From contig JAACJM010000013.1 of assembly GCA_013368315.1 (NCBI GenBank), forward strand, positions 682,001-746,000: a stretch of DNA of 64,000 nucleotides. The letters run 5' to 3'. Position 1 is the stretch's first letter. Every line of letters begins with the position of its first letter. The DNA is from Tetrapyrgos nigripes. Taxonomy: Eukaryota; Basidiomycota; Agaricomycetes; Agaricales; Campanellaceae. Made by a program: the position numbers and the translations under genes. Below, piece after piece: positions 10,053 through 22,400 of the stretch. The notes under the pieces were generated by a model that did not search any database, had not been told where the DNA came from, and was given only the letters and a program-made list of their open reading frames with translations.

Positions 10053-11430
10053 CTAGTTACGTCTACGTCTCTTCAAAGCTGGACCTTCATATCCATCTTC
10101 CTCCTCCTCCCTTTCAGCTGCAGGATCTACCACCTCTGCATCAAATTTCACAGCATCCTTAATCTCCGCATACCCAACAGGCGCTTTCGCAACAAGACGA
10201 TCCGCAATCTCCAACAACTGCTCACAGAGGTTTCCACAGACCTCACGCATTTCGTCTCGGGAAAGCCTTTCCTCTCCGAAACCGTTGGTTGCTTGATTGA
10301 GACGAGTCCGAAGAACGTGAATGTTCATGGATTCTATGAGGTTACTTTGGACGTGAGAGGCTTCTTGTTCTACAAAGCATACCAACCCTGAGCCTGACCG
10401 AATAGAAAAGAAAAAAAAAGAGCCAAAACGACACAACTTTACCTTGTATACGTCTCCTCGAACCAGCATTCTCAGCAAAATCCGCCTCATTCAACTCATT
10501 CTGCGCCAATCCCAATTCTTGCTGTGCCTCCTGTAACTCTTCCGTGAGTTTCTTGACAGAGCGTTCCTCTTGACGAAGCTGTTTCTTCAGCAGAACCACT
10601 TGTTTCTGCAACTGAGCGTTCTTGCTTGCCATGTCGTGTTCGTAGTCACTGGCAGAGTCGGAGTTGTCGGAATCGAGTTCGAGGACATGAGGATTTGAAG
10701 GGTGTAGACCATGGCTAGCTGAGGTAGGCCCGGGCTTGGAATACGCTTTGGATTTGGATTTGGATTTGGATTTAGACATGGGACTCGGGCTTGACGAAGA
10801 TTCTGTCTTTGACTCGGACATGACATTGGCTGGTTGAGGACGCAAGTTCGACTTGTGAGAATCCTGAAAAGATAAGATCGTTTTAGCTCAATAAATGACG
10901 TTCGGGGGATAAATAATCTGGCTTACTTACCGACTGATACTGGTTCGCAGCCTCCTTCCCTGCTTTGGCCTTTGCCTTTCCCTTCGACCCAGCGTTACGA
11001 ACCGGAAGCCGTCCTTCCTGTTCCAACAATCGTTTAATTGCGTCAAATTGCTCATCATTCAGACCCAGCTGTCGTTTTGTCGTATCCCTCCGTTCCGATT
11101 CCAACCTCGTACAAGAAGCATGGCGATGGACGCAGAAGGAACAACGAAGTGTCCGGTTGATATCTTGTGAATCACAGATTTTCAAATTGTGAGTGATGCA
11201 ATCTTTGCAGCGCTATCTCCAAATAAAATAAAATAAAAACGAAAGTCCTCCGAGTCAACAAGCGAGATCATTGAGAGCGTAGTAGAGAGTGAATGACTCA
11301 CGAATGACGGATTTGCTTCGTTCCATCTTTGACGTTCCTCGAGGTTGGGTCTTTCTTTGATTAGGTCCACAAACCGCTGTTTGAGATGAGGATCAGATAG
11401 TACTGCACTGGCAGAGCGCTTTTGAGACAT
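10053..11430 (-). CDS. Cysteine-motif, coiled-coil nuclear-type protein, unknown function
   Basis: Four exons (11430-11302, 11212-10931, 10863-10443, 10369-10053) close in phase to 382 residues. Exon 2 begins with a compact Cys pattern, RCKDCITHNLKIC then RCSFCVHRHASC, reminiscent of a small zinc-binding cluster in basidiomycete proteins. Exon 3 has a Ser/Lys repeat (SKSKSKSKSKAYS), then a coiled coil of about 55 residues (LQKQVVLLKKQLRQEERSV and following heptads). The C-terminus ends in an acidic patch and a basic KRRRRN that could be a nuclear localisation signal. A longer N-terminus starting at 11556 is possible but lacks support. A DNA- or chromatin-associated role is only a guess. Confidence 0.7.
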
Positions 11431-11952
11431 TGCTCTAGATCTGGTCGCAGAAGAAGTAAGTGGGATACAACGAGTCTGACTATCTGAGGAGGTCAGTAGG
11501 ATATCCCAGAATGAAGGGCGACGACTTACATTCCCTAAGGAAATCCAAAGTATCAAGAGGACTCGGTGAGTCCCTCAGTAAGGCGAGCAAGTTTGGAAGT
11601 TGCAAGTGCTCGCTGTGATTGGTTAGTTACCAAGGCGCCTATAGCTGTAGAGTGAATTGGTCAGCTGCTTGTCATGCAGCATCACCTCTAGTCATCGAGG
11701 GAGTGATTGAATGAGTTGTTTGTTGACGAAATTATGTGAACGCATCCTTGCATTGAAGCAGATTGAAGCCAGGTTTGGTGAGGTGTTGGGGGCTATGACG
11801 CTTTACATAAACATACCGGTAAACTAGCCGAGAGTCCTGCATTCGTGCGTGGCGTGACCGGTGACCTTTCAATGTCAAGTTCACGGCGCACGCCGCCAAA
11901 GGGAATGAAAAATGTTGACTGCTAAGAACCGTACATCGAAGGGAATTACAAA
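11431..11952. other. Intergenic, contains the outer boundary of duplication arm 1
   Basis: Homology to arm 2 begins at 11771; bases 11431-11770 are unique. The arm portion (11771-11952) lies downstream of the ankyrin gene and contains a small segment, about 11866-11909, that is inverted relative to arm 2. No gene is seen. Confidence 0.6.
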
Positions 11953-14900
11953 CTAGTCGTCGTCCAAGGCCATGATCAGGGTAAAAATCGCGCTCGTCCT
12001 CTTCAACTCATCTTCCTCTTTTTCTTCGGCTTCCAAACCTTCTTCATCCTTCTGCCTTCTGTGGTAGGAGTAGCTATCGGTAGGGGCCTGCGCCGCTGTC
12101 TCCAAGTCCCTTGCGACAGATTTTTGCACGTCGGAGACGTGAACCAAACCTCTGAGGGCAGGCCTAGCCGTAACAGCCTCCCGAACAGCTTTCAGCGTCC
12201 CATCCCAACCGTTATAGCAGTCGAATTTGTCCTCCCAGCTTCCGTTATACCAGTCGAATTTGTCCTCCTCCTTCTCCTCCTTCTCATCTGTCTTCTCTTT
12301 TCCCGATTTCTCTGCCTCTGCCTTGGCTGCTGTTAATTTCGTCTCCATGTGTCTAGCAAATTTCGCCAACTCTTCAGCCATATTGGAATCGCTGAGTTTA
12401 CCGTCCTCTTTCAACACTGCAATCGTCTTCCGCAGTCCTGGGACTTTCTTTTCTAGATGGTCCAACCTAAAACGATCTGGTTCAGGATCAGGCGAGAAGT
12501 GATAGTCATGACATGTGGACACATTTGAGGTGGGCATGATCCTGGTTTTCTTGTGGTCATTGTCTTTGAGTAGCACAATCTCCAGAGGAGTGTTCCCAAC
12601 GCCGTTCTCAGCATGCAATGCCTCAACTGGCGAGCGGTCGATGAGCAGTTGGGTAATGACAGCAAACCCGCATATCACAGCCGAATGCAAAGGGAGATCG
12701 CCGATGGCATCTCGAGCCATAAGAATGCGTCTCTCCAATTCTGGATTGAGCTTGACAAAGTCAAGTAGCAATGCCACCATAGTCTTGCAACGTTTTCGGA
12801 CAGCGATGTGGAGAGGCTACGAGTACAACTTTAACATCAAAGCTAGGACTAGAAAGAAGAGGAGCACTCACTGTTCTTGTCTTTTTCCTTGTCTGCTGTA
12901 CTAACAAAGTCTCGGAGAGCTCCCGAGGGAACTTCTGCAGCAAATGTCGCATGACATCGATGTTGCTGTTAATTGCTAACAAATGGTAAATGTTGAACCT
13001 AATCGAGAGATAGGGTCAGCAACCGTAATTATTCTGACCATGAGAAAAAGACAACGGACCCGTCCTCTGGTTCAGTATCGAGCGGGGAACCACCATTAGC
13101 CAGAACGAAATCTATCATATCTTTATCGGTTTGCGAGCATGCAGCTGCAAGGAGGAGAGGGTCATAGCGAACAAATTTGATTCTGAACACCAGAAAGAAT
13201 GAGATAGATAAGAACTCGAATGGAAAAGATGACAATTACCTTTGTTTCATTGCAGAGGCCATGAGTTTGGGCTCCTTCCCATATAGCCGCTTCACGGTGG
13301 GGAGGTCGCCTGCCATTATCGCCGCTGAGAGCGGAGACTCTCCAACAGCGTTGATAGACCAACCAAGTAGACCGGGAAGCAATTTCTCCAAATCGGTTCT
13401 ACGCCGCAAAGTAATGGCTAGTTCGTCACTATTGCACATGGCATAGCACTTGTAAGCCTCGTACGGCCTGGAGGTCCCCAAATAATCAATGATATCAAGT
13501 GCACCGTGATTAATGGCGTTCCAGAGTAACGGAGTTCGAGATTCATCCAAGCTTCTCATAGCGTTCGGGTCGTTTCTTGTGGCTAGATCCTTTCTCTTCT
13601 TGCCATGGACATTGAGTCCAAGATACAACTTCGTCGAGTCTGTGACTGCGTGAGCAGTCTCCCCGGCCTCATCCACAGAGGGAAGTTTGACTGAGATTTC
13701 CTTCCCCGTCCTCCGGATGTATTCATCCAACATTTCGACGTTATTAGACGACAGGATCGCATCCAGGAGATTGTTTTCGTCAATTTTGAGAGGCGGATCA
13801 GCAAGCTTGTAGATGTTGGCGATATTGACGAAGGCTTCGAAGTCACCGGACTTGACAGCTTTAGGAAGGAAATTATCTTGACACTGGAAGCCCTTTTTAT
13901 CAATCCAAGCGATGGATGACTTCAAGAGCAGCTCGGGAGCGACATTGCACTGGACAGCAGAACGACGATTGGCTACGTCAACGAAACTGATTTGCTGCCT
14001 TCCTTCCACAGTATTATCCGAGTCGTCTGAGCCAACAGAGCCGTTGTCATCATCATCGTCATCTGAAAAAAAAAGAGTTAGAATGTAAGAGACTATCATG
14101 GTGACCTGGTCATACCGAAGCTTATATCATTGATTTTGAATTTCTCGCCGTTGTCTTCGGGTTTGTACTGTGCAGCAGCAATGGAGAAGATCAATTGAGC
14201 AGTTTTCCAGCGTCGCCCTTCAATGGCAGCAGCAAGTGGTGTAATACCTGACGAATACACGTTAGACATAAATCTGGAAGAAAACAAATCTGACATACCG
14301 GTATTCACATATTCACTAGTCGGATGAGCAAGTTGCACCGTTATTTGCAAAGGAGGGGACTCTGTAGCCATTCCTTCAGTAGGCAAACACAGTCTCTGCA
14401 CCACTTCGTTGTTGCCTGTGTATGCGGCCTCGTACAATTCGTCATACTTATCGTTCAGATGCATGTGCACGGCCGATCGACTGTAATTCGATGAAAGCTG
14501 ATAGTATTTTGTCTTGATGGTAGACGTTGACGTCGTTGACATTGAGGGGTATCCACTCGCATTCACTTCTATCAATGAAGCGGTGGATTTGTGTTCACTG
14601 TCCGGATAAACTTCATTGTAGGTTTTTGCACCCTTGGAGACCAGCAACCTCTCGACGTCGGCGAAGAATCCTTTGAGAGCAAGCCGTTTCCTCCGTTGGT
14701 CTTCGTCCTGCTTTTTCTGCTTTTTCTGCTGAGCGAGTCGCTTTTCATCCTGGATACGAGTCTCGTGGGTCCAACCACGTTGCATCTTCGCCGCGGCAGC
14801 CTTCCAACCAAACAAACTGGTGTCCTCCGAGTGGTCCTCGCCCTTCTCTTTGAGTTTCTCTTCCTCCTCTCGCAATTGCTTGTTAATGACGGCAATCCCG

Positions 14901-17900
14901 TACTGACACCAGTCTAGGAGACTGCGTCTGTTTTGTGGGCTGACGTAACGACCAAGGGAACTCAGTGTTCCCCGGTTGATTGTGCCGCCAAGAGAAACCA
15001 CTAATTGCACGAGTTCCGTATGAGTCGCTAAAGCGACCTCCACTGGCGTGACTGCCTGTGTGAGCGGATCGGAATCTTGGGAGTAATAATGTCGTTGTTG
15101 TTGTTTTCTACACCAATACCTGCTTGTCAGTATCACTCATGCAAAGATACAGCCGTCACTCACGCAATATCCAACGCTTTTGCTATGTCCTCCGGATCGA
15201 AAACCAATTTCGCTCCATACGCCAAAAGAAGTGCGACCATTTCGTAGTCCGTTTTGGACAATGCTGAGACGATCGGGAACACATGCGAGATGTAGTTGAT
15301 CGTTGGAAGGTTGATGACAGCTGCGGCCTTGGGATCCACCTTCAACAAGATTTCTACGAGCCTAGTCTTTCCCGCTAAGATCAAAGTATGGAAGATTGTC
15401 TGTACACTGTCGTTCGCAGCGGATGAGATAGCACCTCCTTCTACGAGCCTCTTAGCAATTTCCACTGCGGTATCTTCATTGCCATCGCGATCAGCACGAT
15501 AACTTGTAAGCATCAAAGGTGCAGCAGCTGGCCCTGTCTGCCCAGTAGTGACCAAATTACAATCTGCTCCGGCGGCGATGAGCAAATCTATGATAGGAAG
15601 AGTGGAGAACACGATGGCATAGGCAAGAGGAGTGAAACAAAAGTCCCAGTCGGGAGCGTTGATATCAAGAATGTCGGGCTCGCCTTCTTCGTCCTCCGGC
15701 AGCGCACCAGATTCAGGAGCAGGGGTTTCGGGAGGCTCAGCAGCTTTCTTCTTTGGGCTAGCTTTTTCGTCTTCGTCTTCGTCGTCTCCGTCCTCATCCT
15801 CCTCTTCGGCCTCGTCTTCATCAGCGTCTTTCATCTCTTCGTCTTCGTCAAAAGATACAACCCCATTATCATCAGAGGTCCAATCATCTTCGGAAGAAGG
15901 TCGCTCTTTCACATCCTTCATGATCGCATCTTCATCTTGTCGTCCACCCAACTTCCCATCTCTCTCTTCTTCATTGGCTTTACTCTTTGCCAATAACTTC
16001 TTGATGACATCTCCTAATCCAAGTTCTGCTGCAAGGTGCAAAGCAGTGCGCCCATCGGCGAGCCTCGAACTGATTCTCGCCCCAGCGTCAATTAGGTCGC
16101 AAGCTATCACTTGCTGTTTCGACAACACCGCAACATGAAGCGGCATTCGGCCTACAATATCGCGTTTGTTAACGATATCGGCAGGCGCGTTTTCGTCTTT
16201 GACCTCGGCTTCGGGATCAGGATTAGCTGCCTGAAGAGCAGCCCGAGCTTCCAAATCGGCTTGAATCATAGCTTTCACAGCATCCCTGTTTCCAGAGACG
16301 ATTTCCGAGAAGAACTGGGGAGTAGGTCCGACATAAACTTGTTCACTCCATTCTTGATCATCGATCGGGTTGAAAGAACCTGACATGCTTTGACGACCAG
16401 GGTCTTCTTCGACAAAGCTAATTCGGCCTCTGATATATTGCTTGTCTTCTTCTTCTTGCAGTTTGCGTTCATCGGCGTCAATAGGTTGAGGGCAATGCTT
16501 CAAGGCAACCTACGTCAGAACGACGCTGAAAGTGAGACGCTATGTCGAAAACTTACTTCGCAACAGTCATCCATACACTCCTGAACAGTTCCGAAAAAGG
16601 CTGGGTGGCGATGAAGCCTTCGTCCTTTGTTCTTAGGATTGAAAATGGAATTGATTCCGAGATCGGTTTGATACACCAGTTTTTCAATCCTTCTAGCATC
16701 CCATCCTGGTAACGGATCCATTAAGACGATATCAATGAAAGCGAACACCAATACTCACCTGGTCCATAAGGGATATGCAACGATACAACATCGTAGTCGT
16801 TCATCTCCAGACCTCCAATATCCATGTCACCCTTCAAATCGCCCTTATACTTCTTCTTTCGGCGATAGTATCTGCTGGAAGCATTGGGACGGCCACGAAG
16901 ATTGCGTCGAGCTTCCAGGAAACGAACACGACTATCACCATCTTTAAGCTTTTCTAGGACCAAAAGACGAGCCAATCCATAGATACGGTTGATGCTTCGT
17001 TCATAGATCTAAGATTGTCTGTCAGAAGGACAAGAATGAATCATTTGTCAATGAAAGCTCACGGTAGGATCGACTTTCGTTCTGTCAAGTGTAGACACAT
17101 AGACTTCAAAACCTCTCGCAGCGTATTTAGCAAGTCGGACTTCATAAGACGGTGACCTGCGCGTCATATCCGTTGTGTTGCACTGACGCATCAAAGCAAC
17201 TATTGCCCGAGGGTTGGCAAGAACTCGTGAACCGTCAAACATCAGGCATGGGGCATCTATATCGAAACCGGCAAGGATTTCAGCTGGGCTGCTGTACAGG
17301 CGAAGGACAATCTGTACGGATCGGTAAGGGTATTGGGAATAAATGGAGACAGTGTGCTTAGTTCGGACACAAGTGACGTCCCATGGTACCGAGTCTCTGA
17401 CCGCTTCGTAGATAGTAACGATCTTCTTCTCAGCCTAGAGTTGTATTTATGTTAGAGACCGTTGAAGTGAAGCGTCAAGGATTGGGTACATTACCTCTTC
17501 AGGACTCATTCCATACAAAAATAAATCAACATCAGAGGTAGGGTAAGCCGTCGAGTGATAATATTTCCTCATCGCTCTTTTCGAGACCTTGGCTTCAGAT
17601 GGCAAAGGCGTCAAGCAAGCCAAGACAGAGCCACCAGCCGCAATGACATTATTCCAATCCATCAACTGCGACAGCGAACCCTCACTGAAGACCGACCAAT
17701 TCTTTTTGAACTCTTCAAGGTCAGTGACCATGCAAGGTTCCCCTTCCTTCCTTCGTTCAGCATCAGCCAGAGGCATCACGTATTTCGAGTCTTCATCACC
17801 ACTCGAGACGTCGTTGCTATTCTTCTCTGGGACGATTCTGGCGCGAGTTGTACGGATATCGACGGGGGCATCGAAGACATCGACCAGGCCGACGTAAGGG

Positions 17901-18061
17901 TTTTGAAGCCGGGCATTGAGCTTATCCGTGGCCCACAAGCGACGTAGTTCAGCTTCATCATCGATGGAAGGTTGAAGAACTTCGTGCAGAGAGACTCCTG
18001 GGTCTTTTGGCAAAGAAGTGATACGATGAATGAAGGCTTGCGCCTCTGGTGTCTGAGGCAT
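11953..18061 (-). CDS. Giant ankyrin-repeat protein with NTase-like N-terminus (intact copy)
   Basis: Eleven exons (18061-17495, 17434-17063, 17008-16759, 16705-16557, 16509-15164, 15119-14299, 14247-14116, 14062-13240, 13182-13060, 12998-12872, 12816-11953) all close in phase to 1,857 residues; introns are 44-61 bp. Residues 143-145 (GGS) and 177-179 (DVD in TSDVDLFLYG), followed by RSVQIVLRLY and AEILAGFDID, resemble the GGS...DxD core of the nucleotidyltransferase fold; this is a pattern judgement. From about residue 560 ankyrin-like units appear (GRMPLHVAVL, DGRTALHLAAELG), continuing in later exons (TPLLWNAINHG, NIYHLLAINSN, TPLHIAVRKR, GDLPLHSAVICG). Acidic linkers lie in exons 5 and 8; the C-terminus is charged. 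A TATA box lies 31 bp upstream of the ATG. The likely role is protein-interaction scaffold and/or nucleotidyl transfer; unproven. Confidence 0.85.
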
Positions 18062-18092
18062 TGTTGTTGTCAGAAAGAGATAGGAGGGTTGC

Positions 18093-18099
18093 TTTTATA
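18093..18099 (-). promoter_or_regulatory. TATA box of ankyrin gene, arm 1
   Basis: TATAAAA on the minus strand, 31 bp before the ATG at 18061, with a pyrimidine-rich leader and CAACAACA just before the start. The same element is present in arm 2. Confidence 0.6.
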
Positions 18100-18477
18100 C
18101 GTACGGATCACATGTTGGTGTTGTTGTATTTCGAGACCGATCGCAGCGAGCGAGGCCCAGCCCAACAATTGAGCGTCCTCAGTGACTCATGGAGTCCGTG
18201 AGCGACAATAAAAACAAGTCATTCGAAGGCGATGGTAGGCCCGATGGGCCGTTGTTCGTTGATGGAAAGGATGACAGCGTGTGTTATGAGCGGGCCTCGT
18301 GAGCGCCCTGAGTCAAAATACCGACTGTTACACCGACTACCCGACTACCCGACGCTGCACCGCGTGACCCCGACCCTGGCAACGTTTTCCTCTTCATTCA
18401 TTCCCTTTTTTACATATCTAGACCGAGTCATTCTTACACTACATGCGCTAAGTACGTGCAATACATATCGTGCATCA

Positions 18478-18680
18478 TGTAACTTCCGTGACCATCGCCC
18501 TCACTCCGCAAACGATGCAGTCGAAGATGGCCGTCGCGTCCTCTTCCTTCCCTCTGAAAAACCAAGACTCGCAGTCCGTGAGCGCCGATCATTCACTGGC
18601 AGTTCATTTATCTTCTCCCTCAAATGAGTCGGTACAGTATCATCTTCTGCAACACTCATCTTAGAGGAAGCCCATTCTGC
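18478..18680 (-). pseudogene. Orphan 3' fragment of ALG6
   Basis: The minus strand matches the last roughly 215 bp of ALG6 (53970-54187), encoding the serine-rich tail ([20 protein letters not shown] and [20 protein letters not shown]). It lacks 12 bp present in arm 2 just before the end of the coding frame. No other part of ALG6 is nearby, so this is a passenger fragment carried with arm 1 and not a gene. Confidence 0.9.
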
Positions 18681-19426
18681 CTGCTTTAGACATAACAAGA
18701 AGGCTCCCGGGCTTGACGCAGATTCCGTAGTGCTCGGGGAGCGGGGATGAGCACTGGAAGACTAAGAATAGATGACAAGTAAAAGGAAAAGTGGATCCAA
18801 CCTTACATTATTAGAGTACAGTTACAGTACAGTATATGCACGGGTACGTATTAGTGAACAAGTGGACCGTAGCTACTAAACGACGAACGATAAACAGCAC
18901 TAGTTATCAAACAAATAGAAAATCCTTCTTTCCTTCGAATTATTATGCCAGGGAGAACGACGAATGAGGAATGCCACAGAATGTCAACGAAAGCGAGGAT
19001 AGAAGAATGCAGAATGAGGGATGTTACATTACAGAATGAGAACCAGGGAGAAAAGAACTTCTGTGCGATTACGACAATGTAGAATAGGAATCAGGATATA
19101 GGATAGAGGTGGTATCATTCATTATAACAGAAATCCAGTGCAGGTCGACGACGTTGAATGGCTGTCTTTGTCCGTGTCCGCGTCCAACAAATTAATCCTG
19201 CAAATGTAAAGGCAAAGAAAAGAGTGAAAAGTTGTGTCCGTGTTGTCAAATGCAATAAAAGGCAGAATAAAAAAACAAGCCAAAGCCGCTGTCATGGCCA
19301 TTAAACTCGACACGCTGATACCTCACACAGCACTCGCAGCTGCTGTCGTCCCACCACCACTCCCAGCCCCACTCGCAGCTGTCGTCCCACCACTCCCACT
19401 CCCACTCCCATTTTTACGTCTCCTCT
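18681..19426. other. Intergenic between arm 1 and the F-box-like gene
   Basis: Unique sequence next to the duplication breakpoint. It contains the 3' region of the minus-strand F-box-like gene and, at 19330-19420, a repetitive CTGTCGTCCCACCACC/CTCCCACTCCCA stretch. No gene is seen. Confidence 0.5.
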
Positions 19427-22400
19427 TCACCGCTCTCGTCTTCGTCCTCGACCCTGATCCTGACCCTGATCCTCGTTTGCGCCCACTACCCCGCTCAACA
19501 TACTCATCATCGTCCCCATCCCTATCACTGTAATAACACCCATGACCATCTGTACCTGCCCTGCCCATGCACTCGCACTGGTACTGGTCCCAGTACTGGG
19601 ATGAGTCCCAACGCCAGCGGTGTCTGAACCTTGTTTCTGCTTCAAAGTCTTACGCAACGAACGCAAATGGGATGAGAGGGATCTGATGAAATCGGTCTGT
19701 TATTATTCTAGCTGTTAGTAAACCTGCTGCAATAGCGAATGGTAAGAAAAAAAAAACTCACCCTACCCAAATACACCCTCTGAGCCTGGCCCTGGGTCAC
19801 AGTCTCTACCTTTTCCTCACTTTTCACCGTCTCGATTTCCTTCTCTTCCTTCTCCTTCTGCTCCTGTTGTAATTGGAGTTCTAGTTGTAATTGCTTTCTA
19901 ATCTGTCGATTCTGCGGTAGTACAAATCATAATCCAGTCAGTCAACAGAACAGAACAGGACGGCAGCCAGGAAAAACAAATTACCCACCTTTGCCTGCTC
20001 CTCCTTCAAAAGTTCCTCCAAACCCCAGACCCACTTGTTCAAATTCAAAATTTCGACCCTCTTGCGGTCGTCAATCTTTTCGTCCACGTCTACATCCACA
20101 TCCATGTCAACATCCGCGTCTCTGTCTGCTATTTCGGTGGGTACATGTTGTTCGGTCTCCGCATCCTCATCCGTATCGGAATCCCCCGCAATCAAATCAT
20201 CATCCGAGTCTGGGACAATGTATGATTGGACGGTAGCTGCTGCGCTTCGACGGGGGCGTTTGATTCCTCTGGTGTTTGCAGTTGTGTTTAGCGTGCTGGA
20301 AGAGGTTGCAGACGAAGTCGACGAGGACGAGGCCAAGGTAGTGGCGGTGGCCGATTTCGAAGAAGATGGTACTGAAAAGGAGGAAGAAGACTGTGTCCCA
20401 ACTAGCACCTGTGGACGAGAATGACCACGGGTAATACTACTATCCCTTCCCTTCTTCATCCGATTATAAACCCTCCTCGAGGTATCCCATTCCGCGATGT
20501 AGTCTTCTTCAGAGTTGTAGAAATCTGAGCCGTTTTCAATGGCCACAAAGAGAGTGTAGTTCTACAGGAAGAGCGGGGTGAGTGCATCAGCAGATAAGCA
20601 CGAACAAGCACTCACGATACTGCGACCAAGTCGTGCCAGTAACTTGAAATGCTTCAATGTCACTGGTACAGGTGAAGAAGCAGGATCGAGCAGATAGTGC
20701 CTCAAGATCTGCGTACAAAAGTTCAAAAATGAGAAATGCAATCCGACAGAAAGGAAAACAAGAAGAAACACTCACGGAATCATTATCATTCAAAACAGCA
20801 TGGGTCATAAACACCGCGGTAATAGAGCTCTTTGCACCAAAATCATTCTTAATCCATCGCCCAACTTTTACGTAGTCTGATATAAATTTAACAAAAGCAT
20901 TAAGGTATAGTCAGAAATGAGGAGCGTTGTGTATGCTCACCACTAGGAAGAGGGAACATCTGAAATTCGTTAACATAAGGATAGAAAATCCTTCTTCGAG
21001 ACCTTGTAGGAAGCATCAACTCGTCATGACGGATCATGTTGGTGAGTGTTTCTTGGCCTATCGCTCCCTGGTTACAAGTAGACAATGTCAGCCAAACGGC
21101 AGTTCATAAAACTAGAAATCCACTCACAAGTTCAAGAGTACTCGCTCCTTCCCGTGGAATAACCTTCTTCTCATCTTTCGACCGACTGCTCTCCGTGATA
21201 GAACGCTCTTTATCCCAGAAATAAGTCATGTCAGAGGAACCGTAGCCCGTGTCATAGCACAGCGGGGCCCGATACGTAACACATGCATCGGTATCTTGCG
21301 ATTCGGGAAGGTCCTCCAGACGTAACTGATGTTTATCGAAAACACTCCGAATAATCGTCTCTCGGACACTTGTGTATCCGTCATGCAGCTTCTTTAGCAT
21401 TTTGCCCTATGCATGAATCATGAAGGAGTCAGAACCGTACGAGATCCGGCCACGATGCTTCGAGAGCTTACCTTGCAATCAAACTCTAGGAGACGCGCTG
21501 CAACTTCATCAACAACTGCCCTCATCTCTCTTTGATTCAATCCTTTCTTTCCTTCCTCTGAGGTTTCCATATCCGAGCGCATATAGTCAAAGACGGAGCT
21601 ATACCGTTCCACGAAAGGATGTATTAGGACATTGTACAAGTCCAATCGCGTCACTGGCCCAATCTTCAAAGTTTCCAATCTTGTCTTGATCGGGATAGTC
21701 GGATGATTGTTGTCGTTGGATAAGAAGACAATGACAAGGATGACCAAACGAACAGTAGGATCGGAAGAAGGATAGTCTGTAAAGAGATGCAAAAGGTTTT
21801 GTTGGGTACTATGGGACGTAATGCTGCGTGTTCGGAGGAAGAGCTAAATCAAGGTTCTTGAGTGCTCCTGGTAGGGTGTGAGATGGGTAACAAAAGCATA
21901 CCTTGAGCAAATCTTCGACGAGAGATCTATGAAGGCGTTAGTAGAACGACACGAGGAACGAACAAAAGACGCACGATAGATGAAATAGAAGTAGGCCAGA
22001 TCTATCAAGCAGCTTCAGTGCGCTATAGCCAATCTCGTTTGACTTGGCTTCCATGCAAATTTCAGCAGCCACGGTCCGACTTAGGAACATCCTGCATTAG
22101 GCAACATTCAGCGTCATGATCGACGATAGGACGGTTGAGATGACCTACGATGCGTCCAGACGGCATAGTTCCTTGACATTCTCGACAATGTCATTAGCGG
22201 TTCTGTCAGTGGCGGATGGATTGTTCTCGAACATTTTACGGAAGACGAAATCGCGGTACTGATCGAGATGAGTGGAGCGAATTAATGGAAAAACTGGGTA
22301 TATGCACCTTGTTGTCCATGGTAAATCCATTAGCGACAGCATAGGGAAGCAGACGAGGTTCAATGGATAGGGCCAAAGGAAATTGGGCCATTAAAGGGTC

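Larger units (their letters stand above)
11771..18680 (-). repeat. Inverted duplication arm 1 (about 6.9 kb)
   Basis: This 6,910-bp segment is near-identical to 53970-60885 in the opposite orientation. Homology ends sharply at 11771 (shared edge AGGTTTGGTGAGGTGTT, in arm 2 as its complement to 60885) and at 18680 (shared edge GCAGAATGGGC on the minus strand, in arm 2 at 53970). It contains the 3' fragment of ALG6, the promoter, the complete ankyrin gene and its downstream sequence. Confidence 0.95.

Noticed and set aside
15632..16138. Plus-strand frame of 168 codons rich in serine opposite the ankyrin gene (and its arm 2 partner)
   Set aside because: It is the antisense shadow of an acidic Glu/Asp linker in a gene whose exons close in phase; the poly-Ser comes from GAA/GAG/GAC codons read backwards.
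18700..18735. Resemblance to 10785-10815 (GGGCTTGACG-AGATTC-GT) as a possible insertion-site homology at the arm 1 breakpoint
   Set aside because: The match is about 20 bp with gaps and is not at the exact breakpoint; it may be chance.
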